From: Tuctoria greenei | Lineage: Eukaryota > Streptophyta > Magnoliopsida > Poales > Poaceae | Length of the DNA: 64,000 bases | Direction of reading: 5' to 3' | Assembly (NCBI GenBank): GCA_036927565.1 | Contig: JAYESD010000001.1 | Coordinates: 266,301,560 to 266,365,559, forward strand | In this document: in pieces, positions 43,952-54,617 of the stretch | How positions within the stretch are numbered: the first letter of the stretch is position 1 | Layout of the letters: the number at the start of each line of letters is the position of its first letter | The notes under the pieces: model-generated | Databases searched by the model: none | What the model was told of the DNA's origin: nothing | Seen by the model: the letters and a program-made list of their open reading frames with translations, nothing else | Made by a program: the position numbers and the translations under genes

Positions 43952-45602
43952 TGAAAGTTGTCTAGAGGGGGGTGAATAGGCTAATCGACCTGAAATGACT
44001 TAATAAAACGAGATCAGTACTCAGAGGGCGGACTAGTCCGGTCCAGGGGCGGACTAGTCCGGTCCACCTGCAGGGAAAACCTAAAAGGAGTTTCTAACAA
44101 GTTTTAGTTTGATTCTTGTGATGCAAAGTATGTTAGAATGACTTAGTAAACATTAACAAGTTATAGAGCAAGTATGAGGCTAAGGATCACAATGAAACAA
44201 GAGTGATGAACAAACACGGTAAAGCAAACCCTAGAAGCAATGTGCGATAAGTGAAAGCGAAGTACACAAGGGACACAAGGATTTATCCCGAGGTTCGATC
44301 CCACAAAGGAATATACGTCCCCGTTGAGGAGTCCACGAAGGATCGGGTTCAACAACCCTTCCCTCACCAAGTTTACCACAAGGGCCTAACTTGGTTCTCC
44401 ACTATCACAAGGGTGAATACAAGATTCGTTGGAGCTTCTCACAATCTGAGGCTCCCACCACAAATACAATCTCAAATCACAAAAAATGACTCAAGCCACA
44501 GATCACAAAGATCCAACAAGTGGGAGAGATCAAACCGAGAGCCTAGAGCGGTGTTCTTCCTCTTCTTCACCTCACCAAACCCTAATCCACACAAGAATTA
44601 GTTTTAGAGGGAAGGTAGGCAAGAAGGAGGCTTTTGGAGGCTCAAAGTTTGGTGTGGCGACGCTAGGGTTTCAACTTTCTCAAATCTTAGTTCAAATGAA
44701 CCCAGTGGCCCTCTATTTATATAGGTTCCCAGTCCATACTGTTGACTTCAGCAGATGGGCGGACTAGTCCGGCCTACGGTGCGGACTAGTCTGGCCTTTG
44801 GGATTACTAACGTCTCTGACAACTGTCGCACTGCGCGGCAATCGTCACGCTACCCACCAAACTTCAAATTCAAACGGTCACTTCAAAACGGACTAGTCCG
44901 ATCCAGACCGAACTAGTCCGATCTCACACAGAACCTTTTGTTCCGTGTGAAAACGGACTAGTCTGGAGACCACGGACTAGTTCGGCCCCTAGGGCAGACT
45001 AGTCCGACTTCCCAACTTAGTCGCTAAAGCACCAACTTTCTCGCCAATCCGGACTAGTCCGGCCCCCAGGGCGTACTAGTCCGATCTCAGTCAGGACCTT
45101 TTGGTCCGGACTAAAATGGACAAGTCCGTGATTTTGGGACTTAGTCCCGAAAACCCACTCCATGACTATCCGGACTAGTGCGTACCACTACGGACTAGTC
45201 CGAACTCAGTCAGACCCTTTTGGTCCGGCTAAAAACGGACTTGGCCGGCTAGGAGCGGACTAGTCCAGCCACCTGCACGGACTAGTCCGGCCGCTCCTGC
45301 CTTACTACTCCAACTCTCTTCTCTCAATAGGTTTTGATCTCTAAACCGCTTTGAGATCCTAACTTGATCTCAATGCACTTTACGCACACATCCTCATACA
45401 CATATGGCTAGTCTAAACTCGACACGCTAGAAACCCTAGTTTCTTCTTTTCGAGTCGACATCGCCGTTTTCATCCTTTTCCTTTTTTAGGGTTTGTGTTT
45501 TCACTCGAGTCCACACCTGTGTTTAAGATCATTGAGCTCATTAGTTACTTAATTCTCGTTATCAATCATCTAAAACCCACGGGGATCCTAGATGCACTTT
45601 CA
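43952..45602 (-). repeat. 3' LTR of Sirevirus A
   Basis: 1,651 bp, plus-strand ends TGAAAGTTGT and GATGCACTTTCA. On the minus strand the TATA box (CCTATATAAATAG, 44,713-44,725) lies about 35 bp downstream of a dense CGGACTAGTCCG cluster (44,760-45,297). Two further copies are at 44,030-44,067. Short ORFs inside are not genes. Confidence 0.9.
44760..45297. repeat. Palindrome cluster in the Sirevirus A LTR
   Basis: Fifteen or more copies of CGGACTAGTCCG(G) and one-base variants at irregular 15-60 bp spacing. The core is the same 12-mer as in the Tekay LTRs. Confidence 0.9.
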
Positions 45603-46073
45603 ATCTCCCCCTTTTTGGTGATTGATGACAACACATTAAGTCTTCACATATAAGAGTATAAATTTTGGTTTTCATAACGTGCGGGTGTATGAGTAACTCC
45701 CCCTCAATGAATGCATCATAAAAAGAAGATTGAGGAAGTCCTTCATACACACACACGTTATGGTGGGGTGCTTACGTGTTGTGCTCAACATTCGTGACAA
45801 GACATATTAAATATGAATATGATCAAAAGATAGACATTCAAAGCATCATATTGATATTAAACATTCAAAACATAGTCTTGCACAAATTTAAACATTCAAC
45901 ATGATATAAATATTGTAATAAGAAGTGCAACATGTCCAAGGATCCAAAATAAGGTGCTACTCTCCCCACATCTAACTACTCTCCCCCATTCTAACTCTCC
46001 CCCATCTAACTCTCCCCCTTTGGCATCAAGACACCAAAAAGGAAAAGAAGAGGGGAACAACAAGGCCTATCCA
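45603..46073 (-). other. Polypurine tracts and 3' spacer of Sirevirus A
   Basis: The main polypurine tract (AAAAAGGGGGAGAT on the minus strand) adjoins the LTR at 45,603-45,616. A second tract with the block CTCCCCCTTTGGCATCAAG (46,011-46,042) lies just past the extra ORF stop and recurs almost unchanged at 56,371-56,402 in Sirevirus C. Multiple polypurine tracts are a known Sirevirus trait. Confidence 0.75.
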
Positions 46074-47866
46074 CTAGTCGTCATCCTCCTCACTATCGCC
46101 CGCCTCATCATCAGAGTCGCTCTCCGTGGCCTCCGGGTCCTTGAAATCCTCCTCGGAGACCCGTGCCGAGGGAGCTGCCCGGGAAGAGCTCCCGTCCTCT
46201 TGGAGCTGGATGAGCTCGTTGGCGGTGAAGTCAGGGAACAGAGTGATCTCTCCGTCGCTCTCCTCCGGAGAAGACATGGGAACCTCAAGCTTGTCACACA
46301 CCGCCTTGAGGTACTTCTCTTGGCGCTTGTGTGCCCGTTGATTCCGGATTTCTTGCTTCCGGCAGGAGGTGAAGATAGCCTTGAAGCACTTGAAGAAAGC
46401 GCTCATCGACTGAGGCTGAGGCAGAGAAGGAGGTGCCACGGGGTGAGGTGCTGGCATCGCAGAGTGAGAGGGAGGCTCTACATTCTTCCGGCGCGGAGGA
46501 GGCGGCACAGAAGGAGGCGTCTGTGGATGAAGTGGGCGATGAGTCACATCCTTGACAAAGGTCAAGTCCGACACCTTCTCGATGAGATACATGATGTATG
46601 GTGCATACCCACATGCACGGTTAGGGGTATGCGAGATGTTGGAGATGTCGTCGAAGATGTAGTCAACTAGGTTGAACTTCTCATCACCACCAATAAGAAG
46701 CAGCAGGTGCCTTAGGCTTCCTTGGATCACCCCTGCATCACCATCCTTGGGTGCTATTGTCCTCCTCAGAATCCTATTCATGATGTTATAGAATGAATTG
46801 ATGTTGCGAGCATGTCCGGCATCATATTGAACATGACTGGCATACATGTAGACCAGCTCATCTCTGTCAACAGCCTTGAGGTTAGAAATAATGATCTCAT
46901 GATCCAAATGAGCCTCAAGCCCGAGAATCTTGGCAAACTCTGCAAAGGTGACTGAGTATTGTTCCCCATGAGTCATCAGGATGATCTGTCTATCACCTTG
47001 AGAGGTGAAGTAGATGGTGGAATAGAACTGCAGGATGACCTCAACATTCCAGTTGTACTTGAATTCCATTATGCCCTTGAGCTCATGACGCTCAGCTGTC
47101 TCAATCACCGCATCAAAAGCAGAGTGCTTCTTCTGGGCCATATAGTCCCAGTCAACCCATTGAGCTTCAATGACAGGCTTCTTCATTGTCTGGTAGACTA
47201 AGTCGCACCAAAACCTAGGGTCGGCGGTGCTCCTTCCATACTTGTAGACTCTTTCTGTCCGCAATTTCCTGGCCTTGTTCGCTCCTTTCCCATGGAAGAC
47301 ATTTGCAGCCAACTCACGCTGCTGATTAGGGTTCCTCTCTGGAGTGTGAACTTCCAGGGGACCAATGGGTTTGGCCTGCCCCTTCTCCTTAATAACCACG
47401 CCCTTGGCCTTCTTAGCCGGAACCTTCACGGAGGGCTTCTTTTTCTTGGGCTCGACAAGAGTCGGGGCCTTGACCTTCTTCGGATCTCTCTCGATCCGGC
47501 GTTCGACACTTCTTCTTGGGCTTGCTCCTTGCCCCTTTCTTTCTCTCCCATGGTTACAAGTCTCTTCCTTATGGAGACTTGTGCCGCGGTAGCCTGAGAG
47601 TTGTGAGTCTCGCGCTCCTCTCGCTTCTTCTTGCGTAGTTCCTTGCGGGACTCCTCAATGGCACGAGCCATTACTTCATCTTCATTGTAGGTAGTAGTTG
47701 CGGCCCTAGCTTGTAGTTTCTTGGCTGCCTTTGCTCGCTCTTGTTGCTCGAGGTGTTTCTTGGCAGCCTGAACCTCAGCCTGTGCCCGTTCCTCGCCAAG
47801 GCGAAGCTGCTCAACCTCCCACTCAGGGTCAGTGGGTGGAGAAGCGGAACCACGAGGAGTTGCCAT
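46074..47866 (-). pseudogene. Extra ORF of Sirevirus A, one frameshift
   Basis: The ATG at 47,866 opens a charged, Glu/Lys/Arg-rich coiled coil (about 115 residues). After a one-base shift near 47,440-47,510 the frame continues as a basic linker (PAKKAKGVVIKEKG) and a globular region (GRSTADPRFWCDLVY, VEVILQFYSTIYF, VTFAEFAKILGL). A Pro-rich stretch follows, then an acidic tail ending SEEDDD. The FYxTxYF...T..EFA.xLGL pattern resembles plant mobile-element ORF1/Transposase_32-like proteins (tentative). I see no signal peptide or membrane segment that would support an envelope protein. Confidence 0.7.
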
Positions 47867-48781
47867 TTCTGCTGAAAAAGGGAGAATGCATAAGATAGAA
47901 GGTCAAGGAAGTGGAATAGTGCGAAAGAAATCACGAGAAACATGCAAAGTTAGAGTTTGGCCTGTGTACACCGGACTTGTCTGCCCCAAGGGCGGGCTAG
48001 TCCGCCGAGCGAACTAGTCCACTTGGCATCGGTCCGGGTTGTACAGGATAAACCCTAACTCTAACGTTTTCTCAAAAAATCTTGGAAACAAGTCGCAATA
48101 CTCCTAAGTGATGTTCACAAGGATGCTAGGAGCAACTTTAATGAAGAGGGACCTATCAAAAACCCTATGAATCAAGAATGAGGTAGGTTTTTGAAAAGAG
48201 GGGGATACCTCTTCGAATCTTGACAAATCGACGAAATCGGGGATGGATCGTGTCGGGAGTGATTGGGAAAAGTCTCCCACACCTCCGGGGCTTCCAATGC
48301 GTGGATTGGAAACAGTTTTTGGTGTATGGAATCGAAAATCGCCCAAGGAGGGAAGTTGTGCGCGCGTGGGAGAGAGAAAAGCAAATGGTGAGTAGAGGAG
48401 AGGTCGACCACCACCTGGGGGTTTAAGTCCCCAGGGGTCGGACTAGTCTGGTATAGGGGCCGGACTAGTCCGGTCAGTGGACCAAACTCGGATTAGTCCA
48501 GATCCGGACTTGTCCCGCCATAGGGTGGATTAGTCCGGTCCTAAAAGGCTGAAAACATATATATTTGAGTTTTAGCCACTATGGTTGATCCTTTTGGACA
48601 TATTGCCAAAACAAAACTTTATGAATATGGTCAGTAAGCAATCAACAATCAAACTATGACCATAACTCACAAAGTTAATAGTTTTTCAAATATTTTGGAG
48701 AAAATCGAGATAAAGATGAATTTCTCAAACACATGCGTTCTTTTGAATAGGGTGTAAAGTAAACATTCAGATGTGCATATT
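47867..48781 (-). promoter_or_regulatory. Spacer upstream of the Sirevirus A extra ORF with palindromes
   Basis: Between the pol stop (48,782) and the extra ORF ATG. Palindromes of the LTR type occur at 48,437-48,540 and 47,965-48,025 (e.g. CCGGACTAGTCCGG). A TATA-like ACTTAAACCC (48,417-48,434 region) lies just downstream of the first group on the minus strand. The layout suggests an internal promoter, which is an inference. Confidence 0.5.
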
Positions 48782-50119
48782 TCAAGCCACATTTCGAGAA
48801 TCTAAGATATTGAGCTCACTCCTAAGCTCACAAAAGCACTTCTCATCTAGGGGCTTGGTGAATATATCGGCTAGTTGGTTCTCGGTTCTCACATGGGAAA
48901 ATACTATATCCCCCTTTAAGGGATGATCTCTTAGGAATTGGTGTCTAATATCAATGTGCTTTGTCCTCGAATGCTCAACTGGATTATGGGCTATTTTGAT
49001 GGCGCTCTCATTGTCACATAGGAGTGGAATGTGGCGCAAGTTTATACCATAATCCCTTAGAGTTTGTCGCATCCAAAGAAGTTGTGCGCAACAACTTCCG
49101 GCTGCGACATTCTTCGCTTCGGTTGTGGAAAGAGCAATGGAGTTTTGTTTCTTGAAGGACCAAGACACTAAGGATCTACCCAAGAATTGACATGCCCTGG
49201 ATGTGCTCTTCCTATCAACTTTGCACCCCGCATAATCCGCATCAGAGTAGCTAATAAGGTTAAACTTGGATCCTTTGGGGTACCAAAGTCCTAGGCTAGG
49301 TGTGTGAACTAAATATCTAAGAATTCTCTTAACGGCGGTCAAAGGACACACCTTAGGTGCAGCTTGAAAATGTGCACACATACACACACTAAGCATAATA
49401 TCGGGGCTAGATGCACAAAGATATAACAAAGAACCAATCATGGAATGATATACCTTTTGGTCCACACTTGGACCATCTTCATTGAGGTCTAGATGTCCAT
49501 TAGTTGCCATTGGAGTCTTGATGGGTTTGGCCTTGTCCACGTCAAACTTCTTTAATATATCTTGAGTGTACTTTGTTTGACTTATGAACGTGCATTCTTT
49601 GAGTTGCTTGACTTGGAAACCTAAAAAGAACTTCAACTCCCCCATCATGGACATCTCAAATCTCTCTGTCATTATCTTAGAAAACTCATCATAAAACACT
49701 TTGTTAGTAGAACCAAATATGATGTCATCGACATATATTTGGCACACAAAGAGATCATAATTAAAGTGTTTTTTAAAGAGAGTATAATCAGTTTTTCCTA
49801 TCTTAAAACCATTTTGAATCAAGAAGTCTCTAAGGCACTCATACCAAGCTTTAGGAGCTTGTTTGAGGCTATAGAGAGCCTTATGCAATTTGAAGATGTG
49901 GTTTGGGAAGTCTTGGTCTTCAAAGCCCGGCGGTTGCTCCACATAGACTTCCTCCTTGATTGGGCCATTTAGGAACACACTCTTGACATCCATTTGGTAA
50001 AGCTTAAAATCATGGTGAGTAGCAAAGGCAAGTAATATACGAATTGACTCTATCCTAGCTATGGGAGCAAATGTTTCATCAAAATCCAAACCTTCGACTT
50101 GTGAGTACCCCTTGGCCAC
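48782..50119 (-). CDS. RT-RNase H of Sirevirus A, open frame, truncated
   Basis: 445 codons without a stop. RT motifs: LYQMDVKSVFLNG, LKQAPKAWYECL and the catalytic YVDDIIFGSTN. RNase H: SDADYAGCKVDRKS, ALSTTEAKNVAAGS, CDNESAIKIAHNPV and KHIDIRHQFL. The LADIFTKPLD terminus is present. It copies the RNA genome and removes the RNA strand in virus-like particles. The continuous frame is unusual in this window. The upstream polyprotein (integrase, protease, gag) is absent, so it cannot act alone. Confidence 0.9.
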   Translation of the reverse strand: MAKGYSQVEGLDFDETFAPIARIESIRILLAFATHHDFKLYQMDVKSVFLNGPIKEEVYVEQPPGFEDQDFPNHIFKLHKALYSLKQAPKAWYECLRDFLIQNGFKIGKTDYTLFKKHFNYDLFVCQIYVDDIIFGSTNKVFYDEFSKIMTERFEMSMMGELKFFLGFQVKQLKECTFISQTKYTQDILKKFDVDKAKPIKTPMATNGHLDLNEDGPSVDQKVYHSMIGSLLYLCASSPDIMLSVCMCAHFQAAPKVCPLTAVKRILRYLVHTPSLGLWYPKGSKFNLISYSDADYAGCKVDRKSTSRACQFLGRSLVSWSFKKQNSIALSTTEAKNVAAGSCCAQLLWMRQTLRDYGINLRHIPLLCDNESAIKIAHNPVEHSRTKHIDIRHQFLRDHPLKGDIVFSHVRTENQLADIFTKPLDEKCFCELRSELNILDSRNVA

Positions 50120-50449
50120 AAGTCATGCTTTGTTCCTTGTCACCACGCCATGCTCATCTTGCTTGTTGCGGAACACACACTTGGTGCCCACAACATTTTA
50201 CTTGTGGACGCTTGACAAGCTCCCAAACTTTGTTCCTCTTAAAGTTGTTGAGTTCCTCTTGCATGGCCACCACCCAATCCGGATCTCTCAATGTGTCTTC
50301 AACCTTATGGGGCTCCAAAGAAGAGACAAAGGAGTAATGTTCACAAAAGTTAGCAACACGAGAACGAATGATTACCCCTTTTGTAATGTCTCCTAGAATG
50401 TTGTCAACGGGATGATCCCGTTGAACACTTTGATGCACACGAGGATGTG
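50120..50449 (-). pseudogene. RT N-terminal part of Sirevirus A, cut by insertion
   Basis: Carries the conserved stretch ahead of RT (ANFCEHYSFVSSLEPHKV, WVVAMQEELNNFKRNKVWEL). A frame change near 50,200 separates it from the downstream ORF. It ends abruptly at 50,449 where the Tat 2 LTR begins. Confidence 0.85.
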
Positions 50450-51320
50450 TGTCGGAGTGTTTTTTTGGCAATTCTCCTGATACTACTGTTGGTAGCTCGC
50501 GGAGTTTATAGTTCAGTATTGGGTGCGCAGAGATTTCAAAGAATGGGCAAATGGACACAAGGATTTACGTGGTTCGGGCCGCCTGAGCGTAATACCCTAC
50601 TCCACAGGGTGTGTAGCTGTTGTATTGAGCATCTAAAAGCTTCAACCCAGAGGCTGTGTACGTGTCAGAGAGCATCAGCCAGTGTCTGAGAGTGTCCCTA
50701 TGTATCTTCGACCAATCCTTTTATAGTTCAAGGACTGGTCGTTTCACCGTTAGCCTGACCCGACATGTGGCCCCGTCGGTTACTAATGTTTAATACATAA
50801 TTAATGAGATTAATTACCCTTAATAGTGTGGTAACAGGACATGACAGTGTCATTACTGGTATTAAGGGTCTTCTGATCGTGTGTCATTAATATGGTATTA
50901 ATGACACTTAATCAGGTCTTGAAGTATTTGATTGCCCTTTGGAGGTCTGAGCCGTTGGGGGTTCACTAGCTTGATTGTCAAGGTTGAAGGTCTGGCGGTT
51001 CGGACACGTGGCATCTTTGGAGCTATTCGTCTGGGACGGGTAGGTCCGGTGTAGATGTACACGTGTCAATATTGGAGCTTCCCTCTGTCGGAGGTTAGGT
51101 CCGGGGGTGCCGCACAAGTGTTTAGCCCGGAGCTATCCCATGTGAGGGATATAGGTCCGGCTGCAGTGTACACGTGGTAGTACCGGGACTAACCATAGAT
51201 GGGAGACATGTCCAGTCCCGTATGACATGTGGGGCCTTCGCATGTCTTCAACTCAGACAGTTGAAGTCCCTTTGGTCTTTTTGTAGTCCCAAGGGGTATA
51301 TGGTATGCAGGGTACCGACA
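50450..51320 (-). repeat. 3' LTR of Tat element 2
   Basis: 871 bp, TGTCGGAG to GTACCGACA, homologous to both LTRs of Tat element 1 but clearly more diverged from them than they are from each other. Confidence 0.93.
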
Positions 51321-51857
51321 GTGGCCCCTGGGCCCACCTCCGGAAGAGAACTTTTGGATGGAGTCGTTTTTGTGGAGGTGGGTCCATCCTTCGATTTTTG
51401 TGTCGTGTCTTCAAGGATCTTCAGATGTGCCGTTGGCAGTAGTTAGTAGTTAAACCACCGCCGCGTGGCATATCCTGGAAGTGGCACGTGAGATCTTAGC
51501 GTGTGGATCTCACGCAATTGAAGGTCGCCAGTTCCCGATACGACAATCGTATCGGTTCCGCGCGCCTTGTCAGGCCGCCGCCTTCGGGTTTCTTGCCTTT
51601 CATGACGACAACCGTTCGCCTGGGTTAAGGACCTCGACTTGATCGTCGGGGTGGCCCCGGGCCCCCTTGTCATTGGCAGGGTGAAGTTTTTGACTTGTAT
51701 CGTCGGCTACTCTGCGGTTTCCATCTAAGCGTTATGGGGGCTTACTTAAGAAGGAAAGCGTGCACCGTTTGGGGGTTCTTTACGCCTTCATTTGATCTGG
51801 CGCTCAAACCCTCCAAACTTTTGTCTGCTTTTTGTCCCTAGCCCCGCTTGTGCTGCG
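51321..51857 (+). promoter_or_regulatory. Leader of the antisense ORF in Tat element 2
   Basis: Homologous to 7,433-7,960. Holds the polypurine tract for the minus-strand element and the upstream sequence of the antisense ORF. No conserved TATA box can be named with confidence. Confidence 0.4.
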
Positions 51858-54617
51858 ATGGAGTTGGGTCTTCGCGAGAGCCGACTTAAGACCGACGACG
51901 ACTTGAAGAAGGTTCGGGCACTCATGGGATGGTCCAGTGACTTCTTCAACCACCAGGTCCACGTCGGCAAGCTTCCATTCAAGAAGGAGCACGCTGGCGA
52001 TATGGTGTACTTCTCCGCATACGCCATGGTGGGACTGATCCCACCCTTTTCTTCTTTTTTCTTGATGCTGCTAGACTTCTATGGTCTGCAGTTGTACCAC
52101 CTTGGCCCCCACTCCATTCTTTTGGTGTCGACCTTTGTCCACTTCTGTGAGATGTGGGTGGGTATTCCTCCCTACGTCAAGCTCTTCCACACCTTCACCA
52201 TCCACACCACCGGCAAGAGTGACGAGTACCTTGGCTTCTATTACTTTGTGAAGCGCAAGAAGTGCCCGCACAAGTACTTGCGGTCATTCCCTTCTGGCAA
52301 GTGGGACGACTGGAAGAAGGATTGGATCGTCATCAGGGCAGAGGAGCATGAGAGGCTGGAGTTGCCCGTAGGCCTCCCCAACGTCGACACTGAAGCTTGG
52401 AGTGAAGTTCCGGTGTTGTCGGACGCTTTCAACCCTGCTCTGACCAGGATCTGCCAATGCGTGGAAGGAGGGGTGGCCCCTCAGGCGGTATTTTGCAACT
52501 TCCTGGCCAACAGGTGGGCTCTGCTGAAGAAGAGGGAGAAGCTTGCTTGGGCCCTCAACAGCGTGATGGACGATGACCGGATCGAAACCGGTTTGAAGTC
52601 CAACCTGGAAGGTGCAACCTTGGAGATTTACCTCAAGAAGTTCCATCACTGCATCGACGTCTAGGGCGACTACTTGTCTCCGCCGACGGCTTTCCTCCCT
52701 CTGAACATGGAGGCAGAGTTCAGCAGGGAGCTCTGGCGGAAGATGTTGGTGCTTGATGACCTTAATGTCATTGAGAGGCGTCCGACCACCGGGTTGATGA
52801 TCTCCGGAGCCTCCGAGGGTGGTCCCCCTTCCGTCCCGGAACAAAGAGTTGAAGTCGCGGGAAAGGGCAAAGAGTTGGCCGAGCCCTCGAGCCGAAAAAG
52901 GAAGTTGAAGCACTCTGATGGGAGGTCCGTCAGGCCTGCTCCTTCCCCTGCGGCTCCTTCTCCCCAGAGGGGGAGGTCTTCAATAGCGGCATCCACTCCA
53001 GCGTCGGCATCTCCCCGGGGTGCTAGTTCCGATCGTGTGGCTACAGTACCAGGACCGGCTGAAGGCTCTGGATCCGGAAGTTCTTCCCGATCGAGGGGGA
53101 CCTCGACCAAAGCAGCGCCAACGGCCGCGGAAAGCTCCGGGGAACCTTTCGGAACAGATATGCCAGTGGCGCTAGGGTCCAGTCCTGAGCGTTCGGAGAA
53201 GAGGTTCCGTGCTAACTGGTGCAGAAACCTTCCGAGGTAATTTTTGTTTTTTTACCTCAATTAGTTGTTTTGTGTTGTAATTGCGTTTTAAGTGTCCTTG
53301 TCCTCCATCCACAGGGTACCCAAGAGAGGGGCTGAAGCTCCTGTTCCTGCCACAACATCTTAAGTTGTGCACGCGGAGGCTCCGGCTCCAATCTCAGCGC
53401 CACCCCAAGGAGTGGCTGAAGCTGCGACAGCTCCGGCGCCGGCTGTCGTGGTCTTGGACCTTGACTCATCCCCAGAAGCTCTCGCGGTAGCACCGGACCA
53501 CGGGAATGAAGATGTACCAACAACACCTTCCCCGGAGGTTGAAGCTCCGGGTTTGGACGCTGAAATGGTGGACGCTCCGGCTTCAGAACCGGAGATATAT
53601 GTGACTCCGTCCCTTGAGCCAGATGTCGTTGAAACCCCGGCGGTGGAGCCGGTGTTTGATGATGCCACGGCGGTAGATCCAGTGGTTGATGAAGCTTCAG
53701 CGCCTGAGCCGGTTATCGAGGAAGTTCCGGCGGTGGAGCCGGTTGCTGCAGAAGTTTCGGCGCCTGAGCCAATTGCTGCAGAGGTGTCGGCGCCCGAGCC
53801 CATGATGGTCGAGGTGTCAGCGCCTAGGTCAGCGGTGGAGGAGGCACCAGCGTCGGAGCCGGAAACAGCTCCGACCGAACCTTCAATGCCTGCCTCGGAG
53901 GTGGTCGTCCCGGAGGTGCCCGCGCCTAAACCAAGGTGCCGAGATGGAGTTACTGGCCGCCCGCTTGAGGGACTAGTTGTTGACGACCTGGCGACAGGAC
54001 CTTTGGAGCCAACTCCGGAGGTTGAAAATTTTGTAGCAGGACCTTCCTCGACGGCAGTCGAGGCTATTCTGGAGGGCGGACCTAGTGTCACGGAAGCTCA
54101 GGGAACCACTCTTGTAGAGAGGGACCCAATTTTTGTCATGGAGAACCCGCTGGAACCGGCGAAGATGACCTCGGCAGGTCCGGACCCGAACCCTCTGTTG
54201 TCTATTGACAACACCTGCTCCAGTCTTCATCAGGTTCAGCTGGCTTTTTACCACGACAGCAAGGCTCTCGAGGAGGAGCGTCAAAATCTTAGGAGGTGGC
54301 GCAACCGGCTCCATTTTGAGACCAAGCTGGCGCAGTCGAGGCTGGCTGACGACAAAGAGTGGGTGAGGAAGGAGAAGATCCGCCTGGAGTACTGGGGTAA
54401 GCTATTGGATGAGAGGGAAAGCATGACGCGATCCCTTGACAACCAGTCCCGGTCCATTTACGAACAGGCCAAAGCTGCTAATAGTGCAGTAGATGATCGC
54501 CAAGAGAGGCTCGACGCCATCAACGCCAGTCTCGTCAAGCGTCGGGAGGCTCTTGAGGAGCGGGAGAGAAAGCTCGAGGATGAAGAGAAAAAACTCCTGG
54601 AGCTGCGGGATGACGTC
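51858..54617 (+). pseudogene. Antisense ORF of Tat element 2, truncated 3'
   Basis: The ATG at 51,858 starts MELGLRESRLK. The N-terminal domain is open to 52,664 (one stop, VxG context CAG/GAG to TAG) and again 52,674-53,240. A GT-AG interval at 53,237-53,313 (CCGAG|GTAATTTT to CATCCACAG|GG) could be an intron. A Pro/Glu/Val/Ala-rich region and a coiled coil (QVQLAFYHDSKALEEERQNL onward) follow in an open frame from 53,361, after a TAA at about 53,358, to the Sirevirus C junction. The frame appears to run on to 54,680 in the LTR. Far less damaged than the copy at 7,961. Family as for that copy. Confidence 0.8.
53237..53313 (+). other. Possible intron in the antisense ORF
   Basis: 77-bp T-rich interval with donor GTAATTTTT and acceptor TCCATCCACAG, in a GC-rich context. 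In Tat element 1 the homologous stretch is lost within a larger deletion, so the two copies cannot confirm splicing. Confidence 0.4.

Larger units (their letters stand above)
43952..50449 (-). mobile_element. Sirevirus A (copia, SIRE/Maximus lineage), 5' part displaced
   Basis: Minus-strand order: RT-RNase H, spacer, extra ORF, polypurine tracts, 3' LTR. The lineage is shown by the extra ORF after pol, palindromic LTR repeats and multiple polypurine tracts, all described for Sireviruses. Its upstream half is cut at 50,449 by Tat element 2 and does not reappear within the window. Confidence 0.88.
50450..54617 (-). mobile_element. Tat-lineage element 2, 3' part only
   Basis: One LTR (50,450-51,320) plus the adjoining antisense ORF region, in the arrangement of Tat element 1. 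It inserted into Sirevirus A pol and is itself cut at 54,617 by the Sirevirus C LTR. Its gag-pol and 5' LTR must lie beyond Sirevirus C, outside the window. Confidence 0.9.

Noticed and set aside
44760..45297. CGG-N6-CCG sites as Gal4-type zinc-cluster targets
   Set aside because: The pattern fits formally, but zinc-cluster factors are fungal. There is no basis for naming the binding protein in a plant.
52284..54091. Ser/Thr/Gly-rich minus-strand ORFs in Tat element 2
   Set aside because: They are the complement of the Pro/Glu/Ala-rich region of the antisense gene. Their repeats come from that low-complexity coding.
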